Shown here: piece after piece, positions 17,391 through 26,512 of the stretch
How the letters are laid out: each line of letters opens with the position of its first letter
How positions within the stretch are numbered: the stretch's first letter is position 1
Notes under the pieces: generated by a model
What the model saw: only the letters and a program-made list of their open reading frames with translations
Told to the model about the DNA's origin: nothing
The model's database searches: none
Made by a program: the position numbers and the translations under genes
Source of the DNA: NAT127 sp034717695
GTDB lineage: Bacteria > Pseudomonadota > Gammaproteobacteria > Pseudomonadales > Porticoccaceae
Direction of reading: 5' to 3'
Assembly: GCA_034717695.1 (NCBI GenBank)
Contig: JAYELS010000030.1
Coordinates: forward strand, 62,001-126,000
DNA: 64,000 nucleotides

Positions 17391-19844
17391 TCAGCTATGG
17401 GCCGGCAGTGGTTGGCCGTTGGCGGCCGCGGGCTCCGGGGCGGGAACAAACTCGGGGCCAAAGGGCTTGAACACCGTGAGCAGCACCGGCAACAGATAGA
17501 GGTCGGCCACCAGCGCGGAGAGAATGGTCGCCGCCAGCAGCACGCCAAAGCTGGCGAACACAGTGGTGTCCGAGATCAGGAACACCAGGAACGCCACCAC
17601 CAGAATCGTCGAGCTGATGATCAGCGCCTGGCCGACCCCAAGGAGGGTCGCGGCCATGGCCTCGTTGTAGTTGCCGAGGCGGCGAAACTCGGCGCGAAAG
17701 CGCGTGAGTACGTGGATGGTGTCGTCCACGGCGATGCCGATGGCGATGGTGGCGAGCAGCAGCCGATAGTAATCGAGGTGAATGTCGAACCAGCCCATTA
17801 CCCCCAGGGTCAGCACCACCGGCAATACGTTGGGCACCATGGCGAGGGCGGCCACCTTCAGGGAGCGGAACACCAGGGCGATGATCAGGGCGATCATCAC
17901 AAAGGCGAGGCCGTAGCCCTGCAGCTGGCTCTCGGCGATGTAGTCCGCCAGTTGCACCCACAGAAGGCCGATGCCGGTGGGCTCGATGGTGACGGTGGCG
18001 TCGCTGTTGGCGGCGGCGATCCTGTCGAGTCGCCCGAGCAGGTCCCGCAGGTTGCTGGACTCGGTCATCTCCACCCGGAGTTTCAGGGGCGTGCTGGAAA
18101 AGTCACTGTTCATGAACTTGGCCAGTTCCTTGCCACCGGACATCTCGTACATCAGCAGGTACTGGGCGATGAGATTCTGATCGGTGGGCAGTTTGTAGTA
18201 GGCCGGGTCGCCCCCGTTGAAGGCCTGGTTGAGGTCCTTGAGGATGTCGACGATGGAATAGGACTTCTTCACCAGCGGCTCCTGTTCCGCCGCCTGTTGC
18301 AATTGCTCCAGCCGCGCCAGCACCTCGGGGTTCTTGGCGCCGTCCGCCTCGCCGGTGTCGAAGGTGTAGACCACGCTGAGGATGCCCCCCATCACCTCCT
18401 CGATGTAGGTGGTGTGCTGGCGCCAGGGGATCTTCTCCTTGAATTCGGTAAGAAAGTTGAAATCCACCTGCAGGCGGCTGGCCCCGGCGAGGGAGGTGGC
18501 AAATACCGCCGCGAACAGCACGAGTATCGCCTTGCGGTGATTGCGGTTGACCGCCACCACTCGCTCCAGCAGGCGCGCCAGCAGCGGATTGCCGAAGCGG
18601 TTCGCCCCGGGATCGCCGCTCGCCGCCAGAGGCTTGCGCCCCAGGGCGAGGATGGCGAGCAGCAGGGTGGCGGTGAACACGAAGGTGAACATCACCCCGA
18701 CGGCGGAATACACCGCCAGCTGGGAAATGGACTTGAGGGCCGAGCCGGACATGGCGAGAAAGCCCGCCGCGGTGGTGAGTGCGGCGAGCAGGCACGGCAG
18801 CCCCACCTTGCGCAGGGTGTGGCCGATGGCGGCGCGGCGGGGAAGCCCCTGGGCCGCCGCCTGCTGGAATTCCGCCAACAAGTGCACCGACTGGGCGACA
18901 CCGATGGCGGTCAGCAGGGTCGGCACCATCAGGAACAGCAGGCCGAGCTTCCAGTCCATCAGGGCGATGAAACCCACCGTCATGGCGATACTCGCCAGCA
19001 CCACCAGCAGCGGGCCCAAAAGGCCCACCAGGCGGATGTTGAAGAACAGCATCGACAGCACCGCCACCAGGGCAAAGGTGATCAGCGGCAGCAGGGCGGT
19101 TTCCCGCACCAGGGTTTCGTTGTAGATGGCGTTGAGGGGCACGTCGCCGGAGAGATAGAACTCGATGCCGGCGTATTCGGGGCGGGCGAGGATCTCCGCC
19201 ACCCGGTGGTAGCTCACCTGGGGGTAGAAGTTGTCGAGGCCGTCGCCGCCGTCCGGGTCCCAGCGCAGGCGATCCTCGCCGTCGGTACTGGTACGGGACA
19301 TCTCGACGATGATGGCGCCGTGGTCCGCCGCGCCGTTGATCACGCTGTCCACGTAGAGGGGCTTGCCGAGGGCCAGTTCGCGGATGGCGAGCAGGTCCGC
19401 CTGGGTGGCGGGGAAGTTGTACATCAGCTCGGTGACTTCGATGAAGTCGTCCTCGGCGGCGATGAATTCCACGTTGGTGAGGCTCACCACCCGGTCGACA
19501 AAGGGCACCTCCGCTTCCAGGTCCTGGGTGAGGGCGTTGATCTTCGCCATCACGCCGTGGTCGAAGGGGCCCTCGGCACGGTTCGGCGCCCGGTAGAGGA
19601 TGTAGGTCACCTCGTCGGAGCCGAAGCTGTCCATGTAGTCCAGATAGCTTTGGTAGGTGGTGTCGTCTGGCTGGAAATAGCCCTCGAAGCTGTTGTCCGG
19701 CATCACCTTGCCGGCCAGATGAATGCCGCCGCCGAGCAGGGCGAGGGAGAGCGCGAGCACCAGCCAGCGCAGGTCGTGCACCCGAAGGCCCAGCTGTTCA
19801 AAGAGGCGCGTGGCGCGGTCGAGCCAGGTGTTGGGCGTCTTCAA
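17391..19844 (-). CDS. RND-superfamily (MMPL) exporter
   Basis: 817 residues starting with TTG at 19844; GGGAG lies about 7 bases upstream and there is no in-frame ATG nearby. The protein has a membrane helix near residues 25-42, a large periplasmic loop, five helices in a block (LPLITFALVAVLSM..., LLFLMVPTLLTAIGVAQSVH, LAALTTAAGFLAMS), then a repeat of the whole pattern with GIAVDDTIHVLTRF and IISSTILVVAFLVFL. This is the two-fold MMPL/RND layout (about 12 helices) of lipid and hopanoid transporters. It heads the operon with the LolA-like and barrel genes, so lipid movement across the envelope is the best guess. Confidence 0.85.
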   Translation of the reverse strand: MKTPNTWLDRATRLFEQLGLRVHDLRWLVLALSLALLGGGIHLAGKVMPDNSFEGYFQPDDTTYQSYLDYMDSFGSDEVTYILYRAPNRAEGPFDHGVMAKINALTQDLEAEVPFVDRVVSLTNVEFIAAEDDFIEVTELMYNFPATQADLLAIRELALGKPLYVDSVINGAADHGAIIVEMSRTSTDGEDRLRWDPDGGDGLDNFYPQVSYHRVAEILARPEYAGIEFYLSGDVPLNAIYNETLVRETALLPLITFALVAVLSMLFFNIRLVGLLGPLLVVLASIAMTVGFIALMDWKLGLLFLMVPTLLTAIGVAQSVHLLAEFQQAAAQGLPRRAAIGHTLRKVGLPCLLAALTTAAGFLAMSGSALKSISQLAVYSAVGVMFTFVFTATLLLAILALGRKPLAASGDPGANRFGNPLLARLLERVVAVNRNHRKAILVLFAAVFATSLAGASRLQVDFNFLTEFKEKIPWRQHTTYIEEVMGGILSVVYTFDTGEADGAKNPEVLARLEQLQQAAEQEPLVKKSYSIVDILKDLNQAFNGGDPAYYKLPTDQNLIAQYLLMYEMSGGKELAKFMNSDFSSTPLKLRVEMTESSNLRDLLGRLDRIAAANSDATVTIEPTGIGLLWVQLADYIAESQLQGYGLAFVMIALIIALVFRSLKVAALAMVPNVLPVVLTLGVMGWFDIHLDYYRLLLATIAIGIAVDDTIHVLTRFRAEFRRLGNYNEAMAATLLGVGQALIISSTILVVAFLVFLISDTTVFASFGVLLAATILSALVADLYLLPVLLTVFKPFGPEFVPAPEPAAANGQPLPAHS

Positions 19845-19905
19845 GGAGATCTCCCTGCGGTTGTTATTGTCGGTTGCGCCATGATGCCACAAAGGCGCGT
19901 TTAAT

Positions 19906-20409
19906 TCAGCTGTCGGAATTTTCCGCTGGCGGCCGTTGCGGGCGCCGCGCCAGCCAGCGGTCGAGGCTGTTGGCGAAGGCCTGTACGTCCCGGGCGCCGA
20001 AGGGCGCGGGGCCGCCGGTCTGGATACCACTGGCGCGCACCTCTTCCATCAGGTTGCGCATGGCGAGGCGCTGGCGGATGGTGTCGCGGCTGTAGTGCTC
20101 GCCGCGGGGGTTGATGGCCTCGCCGCCCCTGGCAAGGACCTCGGCGGCGAGGGGGATGTCGGCGGTGATCACCAGGTCCCCGGGGCGCAGCTGGGTGGCG
20201 ATGTGGTTGTCCGCCACGTCGAACCCCTGGGGCACCTGGATGGCCTTCACCCAGCCCCCCGGGGGTGTCGGCAGCAACTGGTTGGCCACCAGCAGCACCC
20301 GTACCTGGCGGCGGGTAGCGGCGCGAAACAACACCTCCTTGACGGCCCGGGGGCAGGCGTCGGCGTCGACCCAGATGGAGGGCGCGGCGGGTTGGTCGGT
20401 GCTGGTCAT
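19906..20409 (-). CDS. YaiI/YqxD family protein (UPF0178, DUF188)
   Basis: 167 residues from ATG 20409 (MTSTDQPAAP). The frame is open 22 codons further up but those are not family-like, and a GGAGGGG sits upstream of 20409. Conserved features: VDADACPRAVKEVL near the N-terminus, DVADNHIATQLRPGDLVITADIPLA with the acidic residues of a PIN-like nuclease fold, and GGPAPFGARDVQAFANSLDRWL at the end. The family is widespread with no proven function. It lies 61 bases upstream of the RND gene on the same strand and may share its transcript. Confidence 0.9.
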   Translation of the reverse strand: MTSTDQPAAPSIWVDADACPRAVKEVLFRAATRRQVRVLLVANQLLPTPPGGWVKAIQVPQGFDVADNHIATQLRPGDLVITADIPLAAEVLARGGEAINPRGEHYSRDTIRQRLAMRNLMEEVRASGIQTGGPAPFGARDVQAFANSLDRWLARRPQRPPAENSDS

Positions 20410-20524
20410 GGGCTGCTTTCCCCTCCGGTAGGGCGGCCATTGTAGCCTGCCCGCGCCTTGGCATTTGTAGCCCAAGTCCCTAAAGTGGCATCACAGAGCC
20501 GCTGCCTCCAGGAGTTTTGCCGCT

Positions 20525-22000
20525 ATGCCCCTGCCGCTGTCCGACCCCAGTCTGTTGCGCCGCCAGTGCCTGATCGACGGCGACTGGCGGGATGCCCAAG
20601 GGGGCGCCACCTTCCCGGTGGACAACCCGGCCAGCGGCGAGACCCTCGCCCGGGTGGCGGACGGTGGCGCCCTGGAGGCGGGTGCCGCCATTGCCGCGGC
20701 CCGGGCCGCGCTGCCGGGATGGCGGGCCCTCACCGCCCGGGAGCGGGCCCGCCTGCTGCGCCGCTGGTACGAGCTGGTGCTGGCCAATCAGGAGGATCTC
20801 GCCCGGCTGATGACCCTGGAGCAGGGCAAACCCCTCACCGAGGCGCGGGGCGAGATCGCCTACGGCGCTGCCTATATCGACTGGTTCGCCGAGGAGGCGC
20901 GGCGGGTCTACGGCGACATCATTCCCACCACTGCCCCCGATCGCCGCCTGCTGGTGACCCGCCAGCCGGTGGGGGTGGTGGCCGCCATCACCCCGTGGAA
21001 TTTCCCCATGGCCATGCTTGCCCGCAAGCTTGCGCCGGCCCTCGCGGTGGGCTGCACGGTGGTGGCCAAGCCGGCGGCGGAAACTCCCCTGTCGGCCCTG
21101 GCGCTGGCGGAGCTGGCCCAGCGCGCCGGCATGCCGCCAGGGGTGCTGAACCTGGTGGTCGGCACCGATGCCCCCGCCATCGGCGGGGTGCTGACCGCAA
21201 GTCGCGATGTGGCCAAGCTCAGCTTCACCGGCTCCACGGCGGTGGGCCGGCAGTTGCTCGCGGCCTGTGCGAATACGGTCAAGCGGGTTTCCATGGAGCT
21301 GGGGGGCAACGCGCCCCTATTGGTGTTCGACGACGCCGACCTGGACCTGGCGGTGGATGGCGCCATGGCCGCCAAATTCCGCAATGCCGGGCAAACCTGC
21401 ATCTGCGCCAATCGCATTTTGGTGCAACGGGGTATCCACGATCACTTCGTGGCGCGCCTGCGGGAGCGAATCGCGGCCCTTCGGGTGGGGGATGGCCTCG
21501 CCGAGGGTACCCTTATCGGCCCCCTCATCAACCAGCGGGCGGTGGCGAAAGTTGCGGATCTGGTGGGGGACGCCCTGGCGGGTGGCGCGCGATTGCTGGA
21601 GAGCGGCACGGCCCCTGGCGGCCCGGGGTTCTTCCACGCCCCGACCCTGCTCACCGGGGTCTCCCCGGGGATGCGGATTTTCCGCGAGGAAATATTCGGC
21701 CCCGTGGCGGCGATCACACCCTTTTCCGACGAGGCGCAGGCCCTCGCCCTCGCCAACGACACCGACGCGGGCCTCGCCGCCTATTTCTACACCGCCGATC
21801 TCGGCCGCATCTGGCGGGTGTCCGAGGGCCTCGACTACGGCATGGTGGGGGTCAACGAAACCGCCATCAGCAGCGAGGTGATTCCCTTCGGCGGCATGAA
21901 GGCCTCCGGCATGGGCCGCGAGGGCTCCCGCCACGGCGTCGATGATTACCTGGAAATCAAGCACATCTGCCTGGGCATCGGCCCGTCGCCCGACAACTGA
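20525..22000 (+). CDS. gabD: Succinate-semialdehyde dehydrogenase
   Basis: 491 residues. It oxidises succinate semialdehyde to succinate with NAD(P). Aldehyde dehydrogenase landmarks: ITPWNFP at 155-161, FTGSTAVG at 234-241, catalytic E258 in MELGG, nucleophile C292 in GQTCICANR, and EEIFGPV near the C-terminus. Overall it reads like GabD. AGGAG lies upstream of ATG 20525. No gabT aminotransferase is adjacent, so the semialdehyde may come from another route. A 33-base gap to the acyl-CoA ligase suggests an operon. Confidence 0.88.
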   Translation: MPLPLSDPSLLRRQCLIDGDWRDAQGGATFPVDNPASGETLARVADGGALEAGAAIAAARAALPGWRALTARERARLLRRWYELVLANQEDLARLMTLEQGKPLTEARGEIAYGAAYIDWFAEEARRVYGDIIPTTAPDRRLLVTRQPVGVVAAITPWNFPMAMLARKLAPALAVGCTVVAKPAAETPLSALALAELAQRAGMPPGVLNLVVGTDAPAIGGVLTASRDVAKLSFTGSTAVGRQLLAACANTVKRVSMELGGNAPLLVFDDADLDLAVDGAMAAKFRNAGQTCICANRILVQRGIHDHFVARLRERIAALRVGDGLAEGTLIGPLINQRAVAKVADLVGDALAGGARLLESGTAPGGPGFFHAPTLLTGVSPGMRIFREEIFGPVAAITPFSDEAQALALANDTDAGLAAYFYTADLGRIWRVSEGLDYGMVGVNETAISSEVIPFGGMKASGMGREGSRHGVDDYLEIKHICLGIGPSPDN

Positions 22001-22033
22001 CAACGACAACAACCGGAGGCAAAACCCCCGCCC

Positions 22034-23647
22034 ATGAAAACCAACGCCAGCCGCCACGCCAATCTCAATGCCTTTTTTGCCGAACGCACGGCGACATTCG
22101 GCGACAAGCCGGCCCTCACCTGTCTCGGCCACAGCCTCAGTTACCGGGAGCTGGACCGCCACGCCACGGATTTCGCCGGTTTTCTGCAAAACTCTCTGGG
22201 CCTCGCCCCGGGGGACCGGATCGCCATCCAGCTGCCCAACCTGCTCCAGTACCCGGTGATCGTGATGGCGGCGATGAAGGTGGGGCTGGTGGTGGTCAAC
22301 ACCAATCCCCTCTACACCCGGCGGGAACTGGATCACCAGTTCTCCGACGCCGGGGTGCGGGCGGTGGTGGTGCTGGCGGACCTCGCCAGCAACGTGGCGG
22401 CGGTGCAGGACGACACCGGCGTGGAGCACGTGATAATCACCGAGGTGGGGGATCTGCATCCGCCCGTCAAGCGTTTTGCGATCAATGCGGTGATGAAACT
22501 GCGGCGCCTGCCAAAGCCCATGGCGCGGCCCCGCAATGTGGTGAGCTTCCACGACGCCCTTGCCCGGGGTCGCGCCGCCCCGCCCCGGGAGGTGGCGCGC
22601 CAGCCGGAGGATCTCGCCCTGTTGCAGTACACCGGCGGCACCACCGGGGTGGCCAAGGGCGCCATGCTCAGCCACCGCAACCTGCTCGCCAACATCCAGC
22701 AGGTGGAGGATTCCCTCGGCCAGGTGCTGGTGGAGGGGGAGGAGATCCTGGTGGCGCCGCTGCCCATCTACCACATCTTCGCCTTCATGCTGTGCATGTT
22801 GCTGGGGGTGGGCATCGGCGCCCGGGTGATCCTGATTCCCGATCCCCGCAATCTGAACGCCTTCGTGCGGGAATTGAAGGGCCTGCGCTTCACCTTTTTC
22901 GCCGGCCTCAACACACTGTTCAATGCCCTCTGCCGCCACCCGGGTTTCAATCGGCTGGATTTTTCCCGGCTGAGGATCACCGTGTCCGGCGGCATGGCGC
23001 TGACCCGGGATACCGCCGAGCGCTGGGAGCGGGTGACCGGTTGCCGGATCATCGAGGGCTACGGCCTCACCGAGGCGAGCCCGGTGGTGGCCATCAATCC
23101 GGTGGAGGCGCCGAAGCTCGGCACCGTGGGCAAGCTTCTCGCGGATACGGAGCTGAAGCTGCTGGATGCCAACGGCGCCGAGGTGGCCCAGGGCCAGCCG
23201 GGGGAACTCTGGGTGCGCGGCCCCCAGGTGATGAGCGGCTACTGGCAGCGCCCCGACGCCACCCGGGAGATGCTCGACGAGAACGGCTGGCTGCACACCG
23301 GCGATGTGGCGGTGATGGACGGGGAGGGCTATCTCAGGATCGTCGACCGCATCAAGGACATGATCGTGGTGTCGGGTTTCAACGTCTATCCCAACGAGCT
23401 GGAGGACGAGATCTCCAAGCACCCGGATGTGGTCGAATGCGCGGCGGTGGGCATCGCCGATCCGGAAACCGTGGAGGCGGTGAAGCTTTTCGTGGTGACG
23501 AGCAACCCCGCGCTGACCGCCGAGGACATCCGCCATTTCGCCCGCCAGAACCTCACCGGCTACAAAGTGCCCAAGCACGTGGAGTTCATCAAGGAGCTGC
23601 CCAAGTCGAACGTGGGCAAGGTGCTGCGGCGGGAACTGCGCAAGTAG
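22034..23647 (+). CDS. fadD: Long-chain acyl-CoA ligase
   Basis: 537 residues. It activates fatty acids to acyl-CoA through an acyl-adenylate. The AMP-binding P-loop YTGGTTGVAKGAMLSH is near residue 200, YGLTEASPVV near 349, the hinge GWLHTGDVAVMD..YLRIVDRIKDMI near 417-447, and the catalytic lysine is in PKSNVGKVLRREL at the end. This is the FadD pattern, so beta-oxidation entry is likely, but medium- or aryl-chain use cannot be ruled out. ATG 22034 is preceded by CCGGAGG. It ends 22 bases before the convergent barrel gene. Confidence 0.88.
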   Translation: MKTNASRHANLNAFFAERTATFGDKPALTCLGHSLSYRELDRHATDFAGFLQNSLGLAPGDRIAIQLPNLLQYPVIVMAAMKVGLVVVNTNPLYTRRELDHQFSDAGVRAVVVLADLASNVAAVQDDTGVEHVIITEVGDLHPPVKRFAINAVMKLRRLPKPMARPRNVVSFHDALARGRAAPPREVARQPEDLALLQYTGGTTGVAKGAMLSHRNLLANIQQVEDSLGQVLVEGEEILVAPLPIYHIFAFMLCMLLGVGIGARVILIPDPRNLNAFVRELKGLRFTFFAGLNTLFNALCRHPGFNRLDFSRLRITVSGGMALTRDTAERWERVTGCRIIEGYGLTEASPVVAINPVEAPKLGTVGKLLADTELKLLDANGAEVAQGQPGELWVRGPQVMSGYWQRPDATREMLDENGWLHTGDVAVMDGEGYLRIVDRIKDMIVVSGFNVYPNELEDEISKHPDVVECAAVGIADPETVEAVKLFVVTSNPALTAEDIRHFARQNLTGYKVPKHVEFIKELPKSNVGKVLRRELRK

Positions 23648-23668
23648 CCCCCCTGCGGGCCGGCAGGT

Positions 23669-24643
23669 TCAGTCCCAGTCCCGGGTGAACACCGCCTCCA
23701 GTCGGAACAGGATGGTGGCCGCGCCCTCGCGGTCATCCTCGTACTCGGCGCGGCGCCAGTGGTAGCTCGGCTGCACCTCGGCGAACAGCCAGTGCTTGTA
23801 GATGTTCTGGCGATAGCGCAGGCCCAGGCCATAGCTGGTGGTGAAATAATCCGGGTGGGTGTCGCCGCTCGCCGCCACGTAGTACCCGATGGCGCGCTTG
23901 TCACTCAGGCGGCGGTTGAGGGAGACACCGGTATTCCACGACAGGCCGTTCTCTTCCTCTTCCCAGTCGACGCGGTTGTACCACTGCACCACCTTGTTCT
24001 CGCCGAGGATCTTGTCGAATTCCACCCGGGTGCGGGAGCCGAAGCCGTCGTCGCCCCGGTACAGCACTTCCTCGCTGAAGCGGCCGATCAGGGTCTCCAT
24101 CAGCGGGTACTCGTAGCGGTAGCGCATCGATGCCTTGGGGTGGAGTGAGGAGCGCAGGCCCACCTTGAAGTCGACCCGGTAGTGCTTGCGTTCCCGGGCG
24201 GTGACCTGCAGGGCCACGTCGTCGGGGGAGTCCTGGCGGTCGATCAGCAGATCGTCGGCGCCGGTGAGTTCGTCGTCGTCGGAAAACAGCAGGGCGACCC
24301 GCTTGTTGAGCTTTGGCAGATGGACCTTGCCCCGCAGGCTCAGGCCGCTGTCCCAGCCGTCGATCTCGTCCCATTCCTGCTCGGTGCGCAGGCGCAGGGT
24401 GGAGTAGGGGGCCTCCTCCTCGGCGCGGTTCACGCCGAAAAAGTTGTCCATCCACTCGGCGATATTGTCGGCGTTCTCGATGATGTAGTCGTGGCCGGTG
24501 TCGAGCCAGGGGGTGTCGGCGCCTTCTTCCGAGGTGGCCGCAGGTTCAGGTTCCCCCGGGGGTTCCACCGAGCGCACCGTTTGCCCCAGGGCGACGGCGG
24601 GTAGCAGCAACAGCGCGCAGCAGGTGATGGCAGTGGCTTTCAT
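23669..24643 (-). CDS. Exported protein, predicted outer-membrane beta-barrel, function unknown
   Basis: 324 residues. A signal peptide (1-20, VALG-QT) is followed by a Pro/Glu-rich linker, then a region with many amphipathic strands such as RVALLFSDDDEL, HYRVDFKVGLRSSL and TTSYGLGLRYRQN. Charged and aromatic residues alternate as in outer-membrane barrels, but the C-terminus is VFTRDWD without the usual final Phe. I do not recognise the family. It is the last of a minus-strand row with the DUF3014 and DUF3108 genes; the gap to DUF3014 is 71 bases. Confidence 0.65.
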   Translation of the reverse strand: MKATAITCCALLLLPAVALGQTVRSVEPPGEPEPAATSEEGADTPWLDTGHDYIIENADNIAEWMDNFFGVNRAEEEAPYSTLRLRTEQEWDEIDGWDSGLSLRGKVHLPKLNKRVALLFSDDDELTGADDLLIDRQDSPDDVALQVTARERKHYRVDFKVGLRSSLHPKASMRYRYEYPLMETLIGRFSEEVLYRGDDGFGSRTRVEFDKILGENKVVQWYNRVDWEEEENGLSWNTGVSLNRRLSDKRAIGYYVAASGDTHPDYFTTSYGLGLRYRQNIYKHWLFAEVQPSYHWRRAEYEDDREGAATILFRLEAVFTRDWD

Positions 24644-24714
24644 GACCTTGACCCTTGTTTTACAGGCATCCGTGCCTCAATTCTAGTTTGGGTTCGCGGA
24701 TTTGACGGCACCTT

Positions 24715-25614
24715 TCAGGGGGTAGACGCGGCGCTCCCGTCGGTTGCCTGGGCCAGCAGGGCGACCCGCAGCTCCTTCAGGTAGTTCTTCAGCCTGGCGC
24801 GGTTGTCGGGGCCCATGCGCAGCAGCTGCTTCTGCACCCCGGGGAGGGCTTCGAGACTCGGGTCGGCGAACTGGTAGTGCACCGATTCCCGCTCCAGGGC
24901 GAAGGGGCCGTTGTGGTCCGGGGTCAGCAACATGCGGTCGATGGCGGCGATGATGCGGTTGTCGAGGGTCTCGGCATTGCCGCCGAGTTCGCCGTAGGCC
25001 TGTTCGAGCAATGGCCGGAGGATGTGGAAGCTGCTCGCCAGGGCGTCCGGTGGGATGCTGGTGAGGGCGTTGACGTAGTGGTCATAGCGGCTGTAATTGG
25101 TGCTGTCGAGCCAGGGCACGCCCTGCTCGACACTGACCTTGAAGTCGTCCTCCGGCGGCTCCAGGGGCAGGATCTTTTTCACCACCACGCCCCGGGCAAG
25201 GCCGTCGATCACGCCCACCGCCTTCTGGACCAGGCTGTCGGTGCCGAGCCAGCGGGCCAGATCCTCGGATTCGGTGAGGGGTTGCAGCAGTTCCCGGGCA
25301 AAGCCGTCGCTGTCGGCGAGGTTGGGCAGGGCGATGGGGGCGGGGGTCTCCCCTTCGCTCGCGGCGGGTTCTGGGGCCCGCTGGGGAATATCCGGCGCCT
25401 GGGTGATCAGGGGGTCGTCGGGGGTTTGCGCCGGCGCGGGCGCCTCCTCGATGGCCACCGGTGCCGGGGGCTTCTCGGCGGGGCGGGTGGCGAACCAGAC
25501 GGCGCCGGCGGCGATGATCACCAGGGCGCCGATGATGATGGGCAGCTTGCCGCCGGCGAGCCGTCCGCCGGAACCCGTGCCGTTGTCGAGGCGTTCGTCG
25601 CGGTCGATTTTCAT
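24715..25614 (-). CDS. DUF3014 domain protein, inner-membrane anchored
   Basis: 299 residues. A short charged N-terminus, one membrane helix (about 24-43, LPIIIGALVIIAAGAVW), a Pro/Ala-rich linker to about residue 95, then a folded periplasmic domain with LLQPLTESEDLARWLGTDSLVQKAVGVIDGLARGVV and LRPLLEQAYGELGG. I recognise this as DUF3014, unknown function. The anchor plus extended linker would let the domain reach into the periplasm. It sits between an exported barrel gene and an exported DUF3108 gene. Confidence 0.75.
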   Translation of the reverse strand: MKIDRDERLDNGTGSGGRLAGGKLPIIIGALVIIAAGAVWFATRPAEKPPAPVAIEEAPAPAQTPDDPLITQAPDIPQRAPEPAASEGETPAPIALPNLADSDGFARELLQPLTESEDLARWLGTDSLVQKAVGVIDGLARGVVVKKILPLEPPEDDFKVSVEQGVPWLDSTNYSRYDHYVNALTSIPPDALASSFHILRPLLEQAYGELGGNAETLDNRIIAAIDRMLLTPDHNGPFALERESVHYQFADPSLEALPGVQKQLLRMGPDNRARLKNYLKELRVALLAQATDGSAASTP

Positions 25615-25696
25615 GGGATTTTCTCCTCTGTCGTGGAGCTCCGGCGGGCTGGTGTGGCGGCCCGCCGGTAGCCGTTCCGTGCCCTTCCCGCAGGGC

Positions 25697-26392
25697 TCAG
25701 GGTGAAGGCCTGGGGTTCAGTGTGAGGGATTTGAGGCGCATTTCATAGGTTTCGCCATCCTCCACCTGGCGCAACTGCACCGGCAGGTAATGGTAGTCGG
25801 GGGCGAGCCAGAGCAGGGTTTCCCTGTCGCTGTCGTCCCGCACCCGCTCCACCTGGACAGTGCGCAACTTGCCGAGGGGCGTGTCGAGCATCGCCTCGCC
25901 GAGGCGGCGGTAGCGGTATTCCTTGAGGTGTCCCCGGTGGATCACCGGGTAGCTCAGTTCGGTGGCGCCGGCCGTCAGATCGCGAGCCATGGCCACCTGG
26001 TAGCTCAGTGGCCCGAGCTGGCCGGGGCTGAAGTCGAGGATCTGTTCACGGCCCTTGCGGCGGGTGACGGAGATGCCCTTGGCCGGGTCGACGGCGATGG
26101 TCTCCTTGCGGGATTTGCCGAGAATCTTGCGGTCGTAGACGTAGTTCTCGGGGATCAGACGGCCCTTGGCGTCGCGCTGGAAATGCTCCTCCTCGCGGAT
26201 GTGGCCGAGGAAATTGCGCGCCTCGGTGACGATCCGGTAGCCCTTGTCGGTGTGTTGCAATTGACGGTGTGCCTCGATGGGCATCCCGTTGTAACGGGCT
26301 TCGTAGACGGCGTGGTAGGGGGTGAGCTCCGGCTCGCCGGCCCAGGGGCTGGCGGCGAGCAAGAGGAGGGTCAGGGTCGCGATCAGGCGCAT
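25697..26392 (-). CDS. DUF3108 exported protein
   Basis: 231 residues from ATG 26392 (MRLIATL), chosen because it begins a normal signal peptide (about 1-18, cut near SPWAG-EP). The mature part has YHAVYEARYNGMPIEAHRQL, YVYDRKILGKSRKET and the family's LLWLAPDYHYLPVQLRQVEDGE. DUF3108 proteins are periplasmic with a lipocalin-like pattern and no settled function. A DUF3108 gene next to purN and purM is also the order in Pseudomonas. It is 120 bases downstream of purN. Confidence 0.78.
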   Translation of the reverse strand: MRLIATLTLLLLAASPWAGEPELTPYHAVYEARYNGMPIEAHRQLQHTDKGYRIVTEARNFLGHIREEEHFQRDAKGRLIPENYVYDRKILGKSRKETIAVDPAKGISVTRRKGREQILDFSPGQLGPLSYQVAMARDLTAGATELSYPVIHRGHLKEYRYRRLGEAMLDTPLGKLRTVQVERVRDDSDRETLLWLAPDYHYLPVQLRQVEDGETYEMRLKSLTLNPRPSP

Positions 26393-26512
26393 TCGGCGTC
26401 CTCGGAGTGGATGGCGTCGGGCTCTGGGGCCCGGGGGCCCCGCCAAGCTTGGATCGCCCGGCGGATGGATTGTTCAGTGGCCGGCGCCGGGGGGATCTGT
26501 TCGGCCCGGCCC

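Noticed and set aside
21317..23578. A minus-strand open frame opposite gabD and fadD
   Set aside because: Shadow of two well-supported dehydrogenase and ligase genes.
26426..26441. GGGGCCC-rich stretch as a palindrome or terminator
   Set aside because: It is not a true perfect palindrome and has no T-run; it looks like simple GC richness between purN and the DUF3108 gene.
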